Of a stretch of DNA of 13,256 bases, positions 1-6,824 are shown piece by piece. Made by a program: the position numbers and the translations under genes. The stretch comes from Desulfobulbaceae bacterium (GTDB lineage Bacteria; Desulfobacterota; Desulfobulbia; Desulfobulbales; UBA5123), in the NCBI GenBank assembly GCA_029865195.1, contig JAOUHH010000045.1, positions 1-13,256 of the forward strand, written 5' to 3'. The notes below the pieces were generated by a model. It worked only from the letters and a program-made list of their open reading frames with translations, made no database searches and was not told where the DNA came from. The stretch's first letter is position 1. The number at the start of each line of letters is the position of its first letter.

Positions 1-279
1 GACCGCCGGCACGGGCACGGCCGGGGCTTCCCGCAGTTCCTGGCCGGTAGGCGGCATATCGGGAACCGTGGGGGCCGGCAGCAATCTGGTCGCTACCTGG
101 TGCAGCCAGGGAGCCTCGTCGGAGGAGGAAGGCGACAAAACCGTCTGCCCGGCCCACACCCCGAGGAGGAACACCCAGAGGAAGATACAGAGACAGACCA
201 CCGTCAGCCCGCAAAGGCCGCCGATCCCCAACTCGAAACGAACGGCGAAACTGCGCAGTCGTTTAGCGCGATTCAACAT
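1..279 (-). CDS. N-terminal part of a single-pass membrane protein, probably SPOR-domain type (cut by left edge)
   Basis: The 93 visible codons are the amino-terminal part of a protein that continues beyond position 1. A short basic N-terminus (MLNRAKRLR) is followed by one hydrophobic membrane segment at about residues 17-42, ending in LLGVWAGQ. After it comes a hydrophilic stretch rich in Pro and Ala. This inside-to-outside topology with a Pro-rich linker is typical of SPOR-domain proteins, which bind denuded septal peptidoglycan through a C-terminal domain. That domain is not in the window, so the family is inferred. I chose the ATG at 279 because GGAGG lies 6 nt upstream; an in-frame ATG at 285 directly abuts that GGAGG and is less likely. 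The start lies 12 nt after the argS stop, so the gene is probably the last visible member of the alr-argS unit. It could equally be another bitopic envelope protein. Confidence 0.6.
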   Translation of the reverse strand, partial: MLNRAKRLRSFAVRFELGIGGLCGLTVVCLCIFLWVFLLGVWAGQTVLSPSSSDEAPWLHQVATRLLPAPTVPDMPPTGQELREAPAVPVPAV

Positions 280-291
280 ATTCATCCTCCC

Positions 292-1950
292 TCACATACT
301 CTCCGGGGCAGTCACCCCGACCAGGGTCAAACCGTTGCGCAGCACCACCCGCACCGCCTCGACAAGCCACAGGCGGGCCTGGGCCAGCTCCGCCTCATCG
401 GCGAGCACCCGGTGCTTGTTATAGTAGCTGTGAAACTGCCCGGCCAGTTCCTGCAGGAAGAAGATCACCCGATGCGGCTCCAGGGCCTGGGCGGCACTCT
501 CCACCAGCCCCGGATAGGCGGCCAGCGATTTCAGAATGACCAGCTCCTCGGGCTCGACCAGCCGGCCCAGGTCGGCGGCGGTGAGCTCACCCCTGCCAAC
601 CCCCTTGGCCGCGGCCTGCTTCTGGATGCTGTGCAGCCGGGCATGGCCGTACTGCACGTAATAGACCGGGTTCTCCTGGCTCTCCTTGGTGGCGAGATCA
701 AGATCGAACTCAAGCTGGCTGTCCGCCTTGCGCATCAGGAAGAAGAAGCGGGCCACGTCGATGCCGACCTCGTCGAGCAGTTCGTCAACGGTGACAAAGG
801 TCGCCTTGCGGGTGGACATCTTCACCTGCTTGCCGTCCCGCACCAGGGTGACAAACTGGTGCAGGACCACGGTCACCTTGGCATCGTCGTAGCCAAGGGC
901 GCGCACCCCGGCCAGCACGTCGGGGACGGTGGCGATATGGTCGGAGCCGAAGATATCCACCATCCAGTCGTAGCCGCGACGGAATTTCTCCCGATGGTAG
1001 GCGATGTCGGGCAACCGGTAGGTGGGTTCGCCGGTGGACTTGATCAGCACCCGATCCTTGTCGTGGCCGAAATCGGTGGTCCGGAACCAGACCGCCCCGT
1101 CCTGATCGTAGACCAGCCCCTTTTCGCGGAGGGCGGCGACCACCTCGTCGATCTTGCCGTCTTCGTAAAGGGTGTGTTCGTTAAAGTAGTTGTCAAAGTG
1201 GATGGACAAACGCCGCAGGGTACCGTCGATATCCTTGAAGATCTCCTTTTCGGCCGCTTCCTTGAACGGCTTGACATCGGCGGTCTCCTTGAGGGAATCG
1301 CCCTTCTCTTCCATGAGATTGCGGGCGATATCGACGATATAGCCGCCCTGGTAGCCATCCTCGGGGAACTGGAAGGGCAGCCCGAGCAACTCGAGATAAC
1401 GGGCCCGGGTCGATTCGCCCAACACCCGCATCTGTCGGCCGGCATCGTTGTAGTAGTATTCCCGTTCGACGGCATAGCCGACCGCGGTCAGCAGCCGGGC
1501 GATGGCGTCGCCCAGCACCGCCTGCCGGCCATGGCCGACGCTCAATGGGCCGGTGGGGTTGGCGCTGACGAACTCCACCAGCACCTTCTTCCCCTCACCC
1601 AGCCGGGAAAGGCCGAAGGTTTCACCACCCTCGCAGACCTGCGGCAACACCGCCTGCCAGACCGCGACCGGGACGACGATATTGACGAAACCCGGCCCGG
1701 CAATCGTTAGTCGCTCGACCAGATCGCTATGCGCGCCCAGCAGTTCCACCACCCGGGCCGCCAGTTCGCGGGGATTCTTGCGTTCCTTGCCGGCCATGAC
1801 CATCGCCATGTTGGTGGAAAAATCGCCGTGCTCCGGATTTTTCGGCACCTCGAGGCCGTAATCGCCGGCCGCCGCGGCTGTCCAGTATCCTTTTTCCACC
1901 CCGGCCGCAAAACATTGGTTGAGCCGTTCTCTCAATCGCGCCTTGATCAT
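292..1950 (-). CDS. argS: Arginyl-tRNA synthetase (class I)
   Basis: This enzyme charges tRNA-Arg with arginine using ATP in the cytoplasm. The 552-residue protein is full length for bacterial ArgS (about 550-580). An N-terminal Add1-like tRNA-binding domain covers about residues 1-110. The class I HIGH signature appears as SVGH at 137-140, just after the family block FVSANPTGPL. The KMSKS-type loop is KMSTR at 377-381. The C-terminal anticodon-binding DALR domain includes YVQYGHARLH near 431-440 and ends in the usual LVGVTAPESM. The ATG at 1950 has an AGGAA element just upstream and lies 16 nt after the alr stop, which indicates one transcript with alr. A putative SPOR-type membrane gene follows after 12 nt. 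No truncation or frameshift is seen. Confidence 0.97.
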   Translation of the reverse strand: MIKARLRERLNQCFAAGVEKGYWTAAAAGDYGLEVPKNPEHGDFSTNMAMVMAGKERKNPRELAARVVELLGAHSDLVERLTIAGPGFVNIVVPVAVWQAVLPQVCEGGETFGLSRLGEGKKVLVEFVSANPTGPLSVGHGRQAVLGDAIARLLTAVGYAVEREYYYNDAGRQMRVLGESTRARYLELLGLPFQFPEDGYQGGYIVDIARNLMEEKGDSLKETADVKPFKEAAEKEIFKDIDGTLRRLSIHFDNYFNEHTLYEDGKIDEVVAALREKGLVYDQDGAVWFRTTDFGHDKDRVLIKSTGEPTYRLPDIAYHREKFRRGYDWMVDIFGSDHIATVPDVLAGVRALGYDDAKVTVVLHQFVTLVRDGKQVKMSTRKATFVTVDELLDEVGIDVARFFFLMRKADSQLEFDLDLATKESQENPVYYVQYGHARLHSIQKQAAAKGVGRGELTAADLGRLVEPEELVILKSLAAYPGLVESAAQALEPHRVIFFLQELAGQFHSYYNKHRVLADEAELAQARLWLVEAVRVVLRNGLTLVGVTAPESM

Positions 1951-1966
1951 TTCCTATTGACCCTCA

Positions 1967-3106
1967 TCACGGCTCCAGGCCGTTGTTTCCGTCGATATAG
2001 ACCCTTCGGTTCTGATTGCCGAAGAGACACAAAACTTCATAATTGATGGTTTCCAACCAGCCGGCCACCTGTTCGGCGGTGATAACCGCATCGGCCTGCC
2101 GCCCCAGCAGCACCACCTCGTCGCCCACCGCGACCTCGGGGAAATCGGTGATATCGGCGACACAGGCGCTCATGCAGACGTTGCCGCGCAACGGCACCCG
2201 GCGGCCACGGATCAACACCTCGCCCCGATTGGAGAGCTTTCGCAGGTAGCCGTTGGCATACCCCACCGGCAGAACCGCCAGCCGGCTCGGACGCTTGGTC
2301 ACATAGGTATGGCTGTAACTGATGCCGTAACCGGCCGGAACATCCTTGATCTGCGCCACGCGACTCACAAACCGCATCACCGGCCGCAACTCCGGCATCG
2401 GTTCCTGGTCGGACGGTGAACAACCGTAGAGGCTGATCCCCGGTCGGACCATGTCGAAATGGGCGTCCGGAGCCCGAAACAGGGCGGCGGAGTTGGCGAG
2501 ATGATGGATGACGCCGGATCCGGTACGCTGCTCGAGACCTACCAGCAGGTCGGCAAACATACGTTGCTGCGCGTTGGTTGCCGGCAGGGAGGAATCAGCC
2601 ATCGGCAAATGACTCATGATCCCGGCCAAAGAGAGGCCGGGCAACGCGGTAAGGGCCTCAACCATCCCGGCCGCCTGCTCCGGCATGATCCCAAACCGGC
2701 CCATGCCGGTATCAATCTTGAGATGCACGTCAACCCGCACCCCGGCCGCGACCGCAAGGGCGGAAAGTGCCGGCAGCCCCTCCATCCCGTAGACCACCGG
2801 GGTCAGGCGATGTCGGATCACCTCGGCAAAGAAATCGGGAAAAACACCGAGGAGAACGACAATATCACCCTCGATACCAGCCGCCCGGAGCCTTACGGCC
2901 TCATCGACCTCGGCGACGCCGAAGGCGGTTATACCGCAACCGGCCAGGGCCAGCGCCGTCCGCTCAAGGCCATGCCCGTAGGCGTCGGCCTTGACCACGG
3001 CCAGGATCCGCACATCCGGACCGACCCGTTGCTGCACAGCCCGACAGTTATGACAAAGGGCGGCAAGATCGATCTCCACCCGGTTCAAAGAAACGGCCGA
3101 CACCAC
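1967..3106 (-). CDS. alr: Alanine racemase (PLP-dependent)
   Basis: Alanine racemase interconverts L- and D-alanine to supply D-Ala for peptidoglycan. The PLP-lysine motif AVVKADAYGHG is near the N-terminus. The C-terminal domain has the catalytic-Tyr region GISYSHTYV, then LPVGYANGY and GNVCMSACVADIT. The usual motif after VCM carries Asp; here it is Ser, and YAD is YAN, both at normally conserved positions. Start choice: the longest frame begins with GTG at 3121 but has no ribosome site. GTG codons at 3106 and 3103 follow AGGGAG by 4 and 7 nt and fit the usual family start (SAVSLNRVEIDL), so I use 3106; 3103 is equally possible. The product has about 378-379 residues, normal for the family. 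It lies 30 nt downstream of the membrane-protein gene and 16 nt before argS, probably in one operon. Confidence 0.95.
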   Translation of the reverse strand: MVSAVSLNRVEIDLAALCHNCRAVQQRVGPDVRILAVVKADAYGHGLERTALALAGCGITAFGVAEVDEAVRLRAAGIEGDIVVLLGVFPDFFAEVIRHRLTPVVYGMEGLPALSALAVAAGVRVDVHLKIDTGMGRFGIMPEQAAGMVEALTALPGLSLAGIMSHLPMADSSLPATNAQQRMFADLLVGLEQRTGSGVIHHLANSAALFRAPDAHFDMVRPGISLYGCSPSDQEPMPELRPVMRFVSRVAQIKDVPAGYGISYSHTYVTKRPSRLAVLPVGYANGYLRKLSNRGEVLIRGRRVPLRGNVCMSACVADITDFPEVAVGDEVVLLGRQADAVITAEQVAGWLETINYEVLCLFGNQNRRVYIDGNNGLEP

Positions 3107-3136
3107 GATACTCCCTTTCACGTAACTCGCAAAAGA

Positions 3137-3553
3137 TCAGGATGGGGCGGGAAACCGCCGCCACGCAAGCCAGATCAACCGGCTGGAGAGCAACAACGCC
3201 CACCCCACCGCCAACAGCAAACCGCCGACCAGCACCGGGGCCACCGGCGACATGCGCAGCAGACGCCCCAGCACCATCATCAGAAGCACCATCCCCCACA
3301 TCCGCCAGGAATACATGGCACCGACGCAACTCCGCTCGGGCAGGGATAAAACCCTGGCAATATTGCGGCGGGCGGCCCGATCAAGAACCAACAACGCCTT
3401 CATCGTCCCGACTCCCACCGCCAGCAGGGGCGGCACGAGCGACGCCCGGCCCGCCAGACACCAGCCGCGCCCCACCAGCAGCAAACCGATGCCGCTCCAG
3501 AAGAGGGCCGCAACCAACATCATATTGCGGGACGACACCGCAGGCTTGATCAT
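3137..3553 (-). CDS. Conserved-looking polytopic membrane protein, function unknown
   Basis: This 138-residue protein is very hydrophobic, with about four predicted membrane segments near residues 12-29, 38-55, 83-98 and 104-124. Basic loops lie between them (for example LDRAARRN and GRLLR). I see no catalytic or metal-binding motif and do not recognise the family; a small integral-membrane protein related to ATP-synthase subunit I-like proteins is conceivable but unproven. An in-frame extension to 3682 exists, but the ATG at 3553 has GGAGG 7 nt upstream, and the extension runs back through a promoter candidate and into a terminator hairpin, so 3553 is the start. It is the first gene of the unit, followed after 30 nt by alr and then argS. 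That linkage suggests a housekeeping or envelope role, which is inference only. Confidence 0.75.
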   Translation of the reverse strand: MIKPAVSSRNMMLVAALFWSGIGLLLVGRGWCLAGRASLVPPLLAVGVGTMKALLVLDRAARRNIARVLSLPERSCVGAMYSWRMWGMVLLMMVLGRLLRMSPVAPVLVGGLLLAVGWALLLSSRLIWLAWRRFPAPS

Positions 3554-3584
3554 CTGCCACCCTCCGAAAACTCTTCGCCACTCA

Positions 3585-3614
3585 ATTACAGGCGGCTTCA
3601 GGCCATGCCGACAA
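3585..3614 (-). promoter_or_regulatory. Candidate sigma70-type promoter for the membrane protein-alr-argS unit
   Basis: Read on the minus strand, TTGTCG (3614-3609) is followed after 18 nt by TGTAAT (3590-3585). These match the -35 consensus at 4 of 6 bases and the -10 consensus at 5 of 6. The predicted start of transcription lies about 25 nt before the ATG at 3553. It sits just downstream of the ferredoxin terminator, where a new transcript would be expected to begin. A small inverted repeat (GCCGA-3 nt-TCGGC, 3607-3619) overlaps the -35 box. Confidence 0.4.
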
Positions 3615-3642
3615 TCGGCGATTAGGCTAAACGCGAAAACAA

Positions 3643-3677
3643 GATAGGCCCGTCTCCGCAGCGGAGACAGGCCTATC
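3643..3677 (-). terminator. Rho-independent terminator of the ferredoxin gene
   Basis: Positions 3643-3659 and 3661-3677 form a 17-bp near-perfect inverted repeat with one mismatch: GATAGGCC...GTCTCCGC pairs with GCGGAGAC...GGCCTATC. On the minus strand the hairpin is followed by the T-rich tract TTGTTTTC. It lies about 35 nt past the ferredoxin stop codon and before the promoter candidate of the next unit. On the plus strand no T tract follows, so it acts in the minus direction. Confidence 0.8.
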
Positions 3678-3711
3678 GACACCGTTCTGGCAATTCGGCA
3701 AAAAAGCCGGA

Positions 3712-3897
3712 TTAGATCTCCTCAACGGTGATGGCGCCCTCGGGGCAAACCTCGACGCAGGTCTCGCAACCCAGGCACTCGTCGGAATTTACAGGCTCGG
3801 CTTTGCCGTCAACCAACTCAAATACCTGACCGGGGCAAGCGTTTACGCATTCTTCATCACCGGTGCACTTGTCTTTGTCAACTTCGATCTGCCACAT
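3712..3897 (-). CDS. Small bacterial-type 2x[4Fe-4S] ferredoxin with an Asp in the first cluster motif
   Basis: This 61-residue, very acidic protein is a soluble low-potential electron carrier. Cluster motif 1 reads CTGDEECVNACP: the position normally held by the second Cys of CxxCxxCxxxCP is Asp14. Motif 2 is the complete CLGCETCVEVCP. A CxxD motif is known in ferredoxins such as Desulfovibrio africanus Fd III and Pyrococcus Fd, where the cluster converts between [3Fe-4S] and [4Fe-4S]. I chose the ATG at 3897 because GGGAGG lies 7 nt upstream; an in-frame TTG at 3912 would start before that site. The leader is very AT-rich. The gene is monocistronic, with its own terminator at 3643-3677. Ferredoxin genes near dsrABDN occur in other sulfate reducers, so a role in electron supply to or around DsrAB is plausible but inferred. 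Confidence 0.93.
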   Translation of the reverse strand: MWQIEVDKDKCTGDEECVNACPGQVFELVDGKAEPVNSDECLGCETCVEVCPEGAITVEEI

Positions 3898-3971
3898 AAT
3901 TCGGCCTCCCAAAAATAATTAAAAATTAAATACAAAAAACAGCGAAGACTCCCCCGCCGAACTTTCCGTTA

Positions 3972-4003
3972 CATACCACTTTCACACTTCGCAAACCACT
4001 TTC
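3972..4003 (-). repeat. Tandem direct repeat upstream of the ferredoxin gene
   Basis: On the minus strand GAAAGTGGTTTG (4003-3992) recurs as GAAAGTGGTATG (3983-3972), exactly 20 nt apart, 11 of 12 bases identical. A shorter third copy, GAAAGT (3966-3961), follows 17 nt later. Spacing near two helical turns is typical of direct-repeat binding sites for a regulator on one DNA face. No regulator is identified. Confidence 0.5.
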
Positions 4004-4005
4004 CT

Positions 4006-4031
4006 CTAATAGACCCCTGTTTTTTTGTCAA
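4006..4031 (-). promoter_or_regulatory. Candidate promoter of the ferredoxin gene
   Basis: On the minus strand a perfect TTGACA (4031-4026) preceded by an eight-T tract is followed after only 14 nt by TATTAG (4011-4006). The spacing is shorter than the usual 17, which may mean activator dependence or a different true -10. The box and its T tract are almost identical to the element upstream of dsrA (11597-11612). The predicted leader is about 100 nt and would include the direct repeats. Confidence 0.35.
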
Positions 4032-4103
4032 TAAAAAAAAGCCGCCCGCCGCCTCCGACAAAAGGGCTCAAAATCGCAACCGTGCCGAGCCGGGCGATTC
4101 AGG

Positions 4104-4132
4104 TTGACCTGCACGGTTTGATCTTTTATCTT
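4104..4132 (+). promoter_or_regulatory. Candidate sigma70-type promoter for the 114-residue CxC/CxxC protein
   Basis: TTGACC (4104-4109) is followed after 17 nt by TATCTT (4127-4132), with 5 of 6 and 4 of 6 consensus matches at ideal spacing. The predicted transcript would begin about 55 nt before the ATG at 4194. No operator-like symmetry is seen. Confidence 0.45.
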
Positions 4133-4193
4133 TGTCAACGTTTCTCAGGCCGGTACCGCTTTCCATAACCATCCAACCCATACAGGTAGACCC

Positions 4194-4538
4194 ATGGCGC
4201 AGCAAAAAAAACCAACCCAGAAACAGATCACCCAGAAATCGGAAGAAGCGATGATCGAGGGCATCCTGGAAGGAAGCCCGGACGGCATCGGCGTGGTCGT
4301 GGTCCGGCTCGACTGCGGCTGCCGCAAGATGGCCGCGGTGGACAAGAAGGGAGAGGCGGCCAGCAAGGTCATCATGTATCGGGACGGTGCGCTGTCGATC
4401 TGCGACAAGTGCCAGAAGGATAACGGCGCCTTCACCAGGGTGACCGCGGAATTTATCCACTGGGTAAAACCGGAGCCGGATGCCGCCACCCAGAAAGAGA
4501 TCGAGATCAAGGTGCTCGGCACCCACACCACCCACTAA
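4194..4538 (+). CDS. Small CxC/CxxC protein of unknown function, possible metal-binding
   Basis: The 114-residue protein has a Lys/Gln-rich N-terminus and no signal peptide or membrane segment, so it is probably cytoplasmic. Four cysteines form two pairs: CGC at 41-43 (in VRLDCGCRKM) and CDKC at 70-73. The arrangement CxC-x26-CxxC could bind zinc or an Fe-S centre. I do not recognise the family. GC-rich codon use matches its neighbours, which supports a native gene. A weak AGGT element precedes the ATG. The gene faces dsrN/cbiA tail to tail: its TAA (4536-4538) overlaps the dsrN TAG (4535-4537), so the two genes share four bases and leave no room for a terminator between them. The adjacency suggests a link to sulfite reduction or siroheme maturation, but this is inference. 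Confidence 0.8.
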   Translation: MAQQKKPTQKQITQKSEEAMIEGILEGSPDGIGVVVVRLDCGCRKMAAVDKKGEAASKVIMYRDGALSICDKCQKDNGAFTRVTAEFIHWVKPEPDAATQKEIEIKVLGTHTTH

Positions 4539-5923
4539 ACCCGCCGCCACTCCCGCGCCCTGGCTACAAGCGCCCCGGCCCACTGCGGGACGCCCACCGC
4601 ATGGATGTGGGTGTAGAGGGCCAGCACATTCTTGTAAACCAGTCCATCGCGGCCTCCGACGAACCCCACCCCGCGCGTCATCGCCAGGGCCAACTCCTCG
4701 CTACGTCCAGACCAATCGAGAACACGGCTGTAGCGGAACTCATGGCCGCGGATCTCCGTGCCAGCGGCATAAAAAGGGTTGGCGCCGTCAACCTTGAGGG
4801 TCGTGTAGCCATGCGCCTGCGGCCGTTTTTCCAGGCCGTAGCGCACCGGGAACACCCCCACCAGGGGAAACTCCTCGCCGTCCAGCACCATCGCTTCGCC
4901 CAGATAGATGAGACCGCCGCATTCGGCATACACCGGCAAGCCCGCCTCGATCCGCTCTTTCATCGAACGCCGGAAGGAACCGTTGCCGGCAAGATAGCGG
5001 GCGTTGGTTTCCGGAAAGCCGCCGCCGATATAGAGGCCGTCGATCTCCGGCAACTCCGGATCGACCAAGGCGTTGATCTCGACCAGCTCCGCCCCCTCGC
5101 CGACCAACGCCTCGAGGTTTTCCTGATAATAGAATTGAAAGGCCGCGTCGCGAATCACCCCGATCCGCACCCCGGCACCGGCAGGCCTTGCCGGCACGTC
5201 CGCTTCGCGCATCGTTACCGACGAGGGGCGCGTCAACGCCAGAATCCCGTCGATATCGAGATATCTTTCCGCCGCGTCGGCAAGGGCGGCGATCGCCTCC
5301 CGCGCCTCCCCGTGCTCAGCACAGGGGGTCACCCCCAGGTGCCGCTGCGGAAACACATCCGGCAAGCGCGGGAAGGCCCCCAACACCGGCACCCCGGCAT
5401 ACCGCTCCACCGCCTCCCGCACCAGTTTCTCATGCCGGGCAGTGCCGACTTGATTGAGCACCACGCCGCGGATATCAACCCGAGGATCGAGATGCCTGCA
5501 ACCGAGCACCATCGCCGCCACCGTCCGCGTCGTCTTGGTGCAGTTCACCACCAGCAACACCGGCAACCCCAGTTGCACGGCAAGCCCGGCCGTGCTGTAG
5601 GTGCCTTCCGGATCAACCCCGTCGTAGAGGCCGCGATTGCCTTCAACCAGCACCATCTCGCCGTTGCCGCCATGACGGCTGAAATTTTCCAGCAACGCCT
5701 CGCTGCTCATCAGATAGGGATCGAGGTTATAGCAGGGCGACGATGCCGCCCCGGACAGCCAACCGGCATCGATATAATCCGGCCCCTTCTTGAACGGCGT
5801 CACCCGCATCCCGCGACGGGAGAGGGCGGCGACAAGCCCCACCGCCGCCACGCTTTTGCCGGCCCCGCCGCTCAAGCCGGCGACCACGAGGCCCTTCGGT
5901 TGTTTTGATAATTCGTTCATCAC
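4535..5923 (-). CDS. dsrN: DsrN: CbiA-like glutamine amidotransferase, putative siroheme amidase (cobyrinate a,c-diamide synthase family)
   Basis: This 462-residue protein is a complete CbiA-family enzyme, which amidates tetrapyrrole carboxylates with ATP and glutamine. The N-terminal ATPase domain has the P-loop GLSGGAGKS (16-24), the block PFKKGPDYIDAGW (43-55) and VEGNRGLYDG (93-102). The C-terminal class I amidotransferase domain has its nucleophile Cys335 in YAECGGLIYLG and the His region YTHIHA (437-442). Beside dsrAB such a homologue is called DsrN and is proposed to convert siroheme to siroheme amide in dissimilatory sulfite reductase; a role in cobalamin synthesis (cbiA) cannot be excluded from sequence. 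The start is GTG at 5923 (AAGGA 7 nt upstream) or ATG at 5920. Unlike the common dsrABDN order, it is separated from dsrD by a three-gene operon on the other strand and has its own promoter. Confidence 0.92.
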   Translation of the reverse strand: MMNELSKQPKGLVVAGLSGGAGKSVAAVGLVAALSRRGMRVTPFKKGPDYIDAGWLSGAASSPCYNLDPYLMSSEALLENFSRHGGNGEMVLVEGNRGLYDGVDPEGTYSTAGLAVQLGLPVLLVVNCTKTTRTVAAMVLGCRHLDPRVDIRGVVLNQVGTARHEKLVREAVERYAGVPVLGAFPRLPDVFPQRHLGVTPCAEHGEAREAIAALADAAERYLDIDGILALTRPSSVTMREADVPARPAGAGVRIGVIRDAAFQFYYQENLEALVGEGAELVEINALVDPELPEIDGLYIGGGFPETNARYLAGNGSFRRSMKERIEAGLPVYAECGGLIYLGEAMVLDGEEFPLVGVFPVRYGLEKRPQAHGYTTLKVDGANPFYAAGTEIRGHEFRYSRVLDWSGRSEELALAMTRGVGFVGGRDGLVYKNVLALYTHIHAVGVPQWAGALVARAREWRRV

Positions 5924-5963
5924 ACAACGATCCTTTTTAGGGGCAACACTTTAAAAGTTGAGC

Positions 5964-5992
5964 ATTATACCGCATCCACCCCACCTTGACGA
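5964..5992 (-). promoter_or_regulatory. Sigma70-type promoter of dsrN
   Basis: On the minus strand a perfect TATAAT (5969-5964) lies 17 nt downstream of TCGTCA (5992-5987), a 4 of 6 match to the -35 consensus. Transcription would start near 5957, giving a leader of about 35 nt. This is too short for a cobalamin riboswitch, so none is expected here. The site supports dsrN being transcribed independently of dsrABD. Confidence 0.65.
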
Positions 5993-6090
5993 CCTCCTTC
6001 TGCCCGTGTTTTTGCCGGCAGCAGTCGCCCGTCGCGACCTCTTGAGCGACCGCATTTAAATTTATGGCCGCCTGAACGTCCCCCCCTTGC

Positions 6091-6110
6091 AATCACGGGA
6101 GAGGGTGATT
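6091..6110. promoter_or_regulatory. Inverted repeat in the dsrN/TPR-operon divergent region
   Basis: AATCAC (6091-6096) and GTGATT (6105-6110) form a perfect 6-bp inverted repeat around 8 nt. It lies about 80 nt upstream of the TPR gene start, in a 266-bp divergent region where I found no convincing promoter for the plus-strand operon. It may be an operator; the arms are short and could occur by chance. Confidence 0.25.
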
Positions 6111-6189
6111 ACATATTTAAGGAATTATTTTCCGACGACGCCTTTACTTTCATCCGGTCTCCGGACAAACCATATTTTGAGGGTCAACA

Positions 6190-6822
6190 ATGTCTAACCA
6201 GCAAACCCAGGAAAACCTCGACACCGTCATTGCCGAGCTTGAAAAGAAATGCAAGGAGCTTCCGGATTCGCTTCTTGCCCATCACAATCTGGCCATGGTT
6301 TACCGCAAGGCCGGCCGCCAGGACGACGCCCTCCGCGAGCTCAACACGGCCATCGCCATCGACCCGCTCGCCCCGGAAACCCATGTCAACCTGGGCGCGC
6401 TCTACTTCGAGATGGGCGATCTCGACAAGGCGCTCGCCGCCAACCAGGAAGCGGTACGCATCCTGCCCGAATCCGCCCAGGCCCATGCCAACATCGGTTT
6501 GATCTGGCAGCAGCAGGGCGAGGCTGACAAGGCCATCGAGTCTTACCTCGAATCAACCCGGCACGACCCCAAACTGGCCACCACCTGGGTCAACCTGACC
6601 ACCGCCCACATCATGGCCGGCAATTTCGACGAGGCCCTCGCCGCCGCCCAGAAAGCGGTCGAGATCGACCCGGATTTCTCCATGGCCCAAAACAATCTGG
6701 CCGTGGCCTTCTATTACAAGGAAGACTACAAGGCTGCGCAGCTGCATGCAGAGAAGGCCAAAACCCTTGGCTTTCCGGTTGACCCCCGCTTTCTGGAGGC
6801 GATCCGCAAGGGGCTCAACTAA
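6190..6822 (+). CDS. Tetratricopeptide-repeat (TPR) protein, first gene of the operon beside dsr
   Basis: The 210-residue protein has no signal peptide and consists almost wholly of about five TPR units near residues 25-58, 63-96, 97-126, 131-161 and 165-195. Canonical TPR positions are visible, for example HHNLAMVYRKAGRQDDALRE and HVNLGALYFEMGDLDKAL, each ending in the typical helix B with a DP turn. TPR superhelices bind protein partners, so a cytoplasmic scaffold or chaperone-like role is likely, but no partner can be named. The ATG at 6190 has GAGGG 6 nt upstream. The next gene starts 2 nt after this stop, so the three genes are almost certainly co-transcribed and perhaps form one complex. 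Confidence 0.93.
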   Translation: MSNQQTQENLDTVIAELEKKCKELPDSLLAHHNLAMVYRKAGRQDDALRELNTAIAIDPLAPETHVNLGALYFEMGDLDKALAANQEAVRILPESAQAHANIGLIWQQQGEADKAIESYLESTRHDPKLATTWVNLTTAHIMAGNFDEALAAAQKAVEIDPDFSMAQNNLAVAFYYKEDYKAAQLHAEKAKTLGFPVDPRFLEAIRKGLN

Positions 6823-6824
6823 CC

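Noticed and set aside
100..1710. 536-codon plus-strand open frame opposite argS
   Set aside because: Mirror frame of a clear ArgS gene. GC-rich codon use avoids TTA, CTA and TCA, which leaves the opposite strand free of stops. No domain is recognisable.
2459..3349. 296-codon plus-strand open frame across alr and the membrane-protein gene
   Set aside because: It spans two real minus-strand genes and their junction, has low-complexity His/Pro-rich content and no ribosome site.
4033..4060. GC-rich block next to an A/T run, looking like a dsrN terminator on the minus strand
   Set aside because: The GC part is almost all G on that strand and cannot fold back on itself. The T run is better explained as the tract upstream of the ferredoxin -35 box.
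4601..5908. 435-codon plus-strand open frame opposite dsrN
   Set aside because: Antisense shadow of a complete CbiA-family protein; Arg/His-rich and without motifs.
5924..5960. Possible cobalamin riboswitch upstream of the CbiA-like gene
   Set aside because: The promoter leaves only about 35 nt of leader, far too short, and no cobalamin-box motif was seen.
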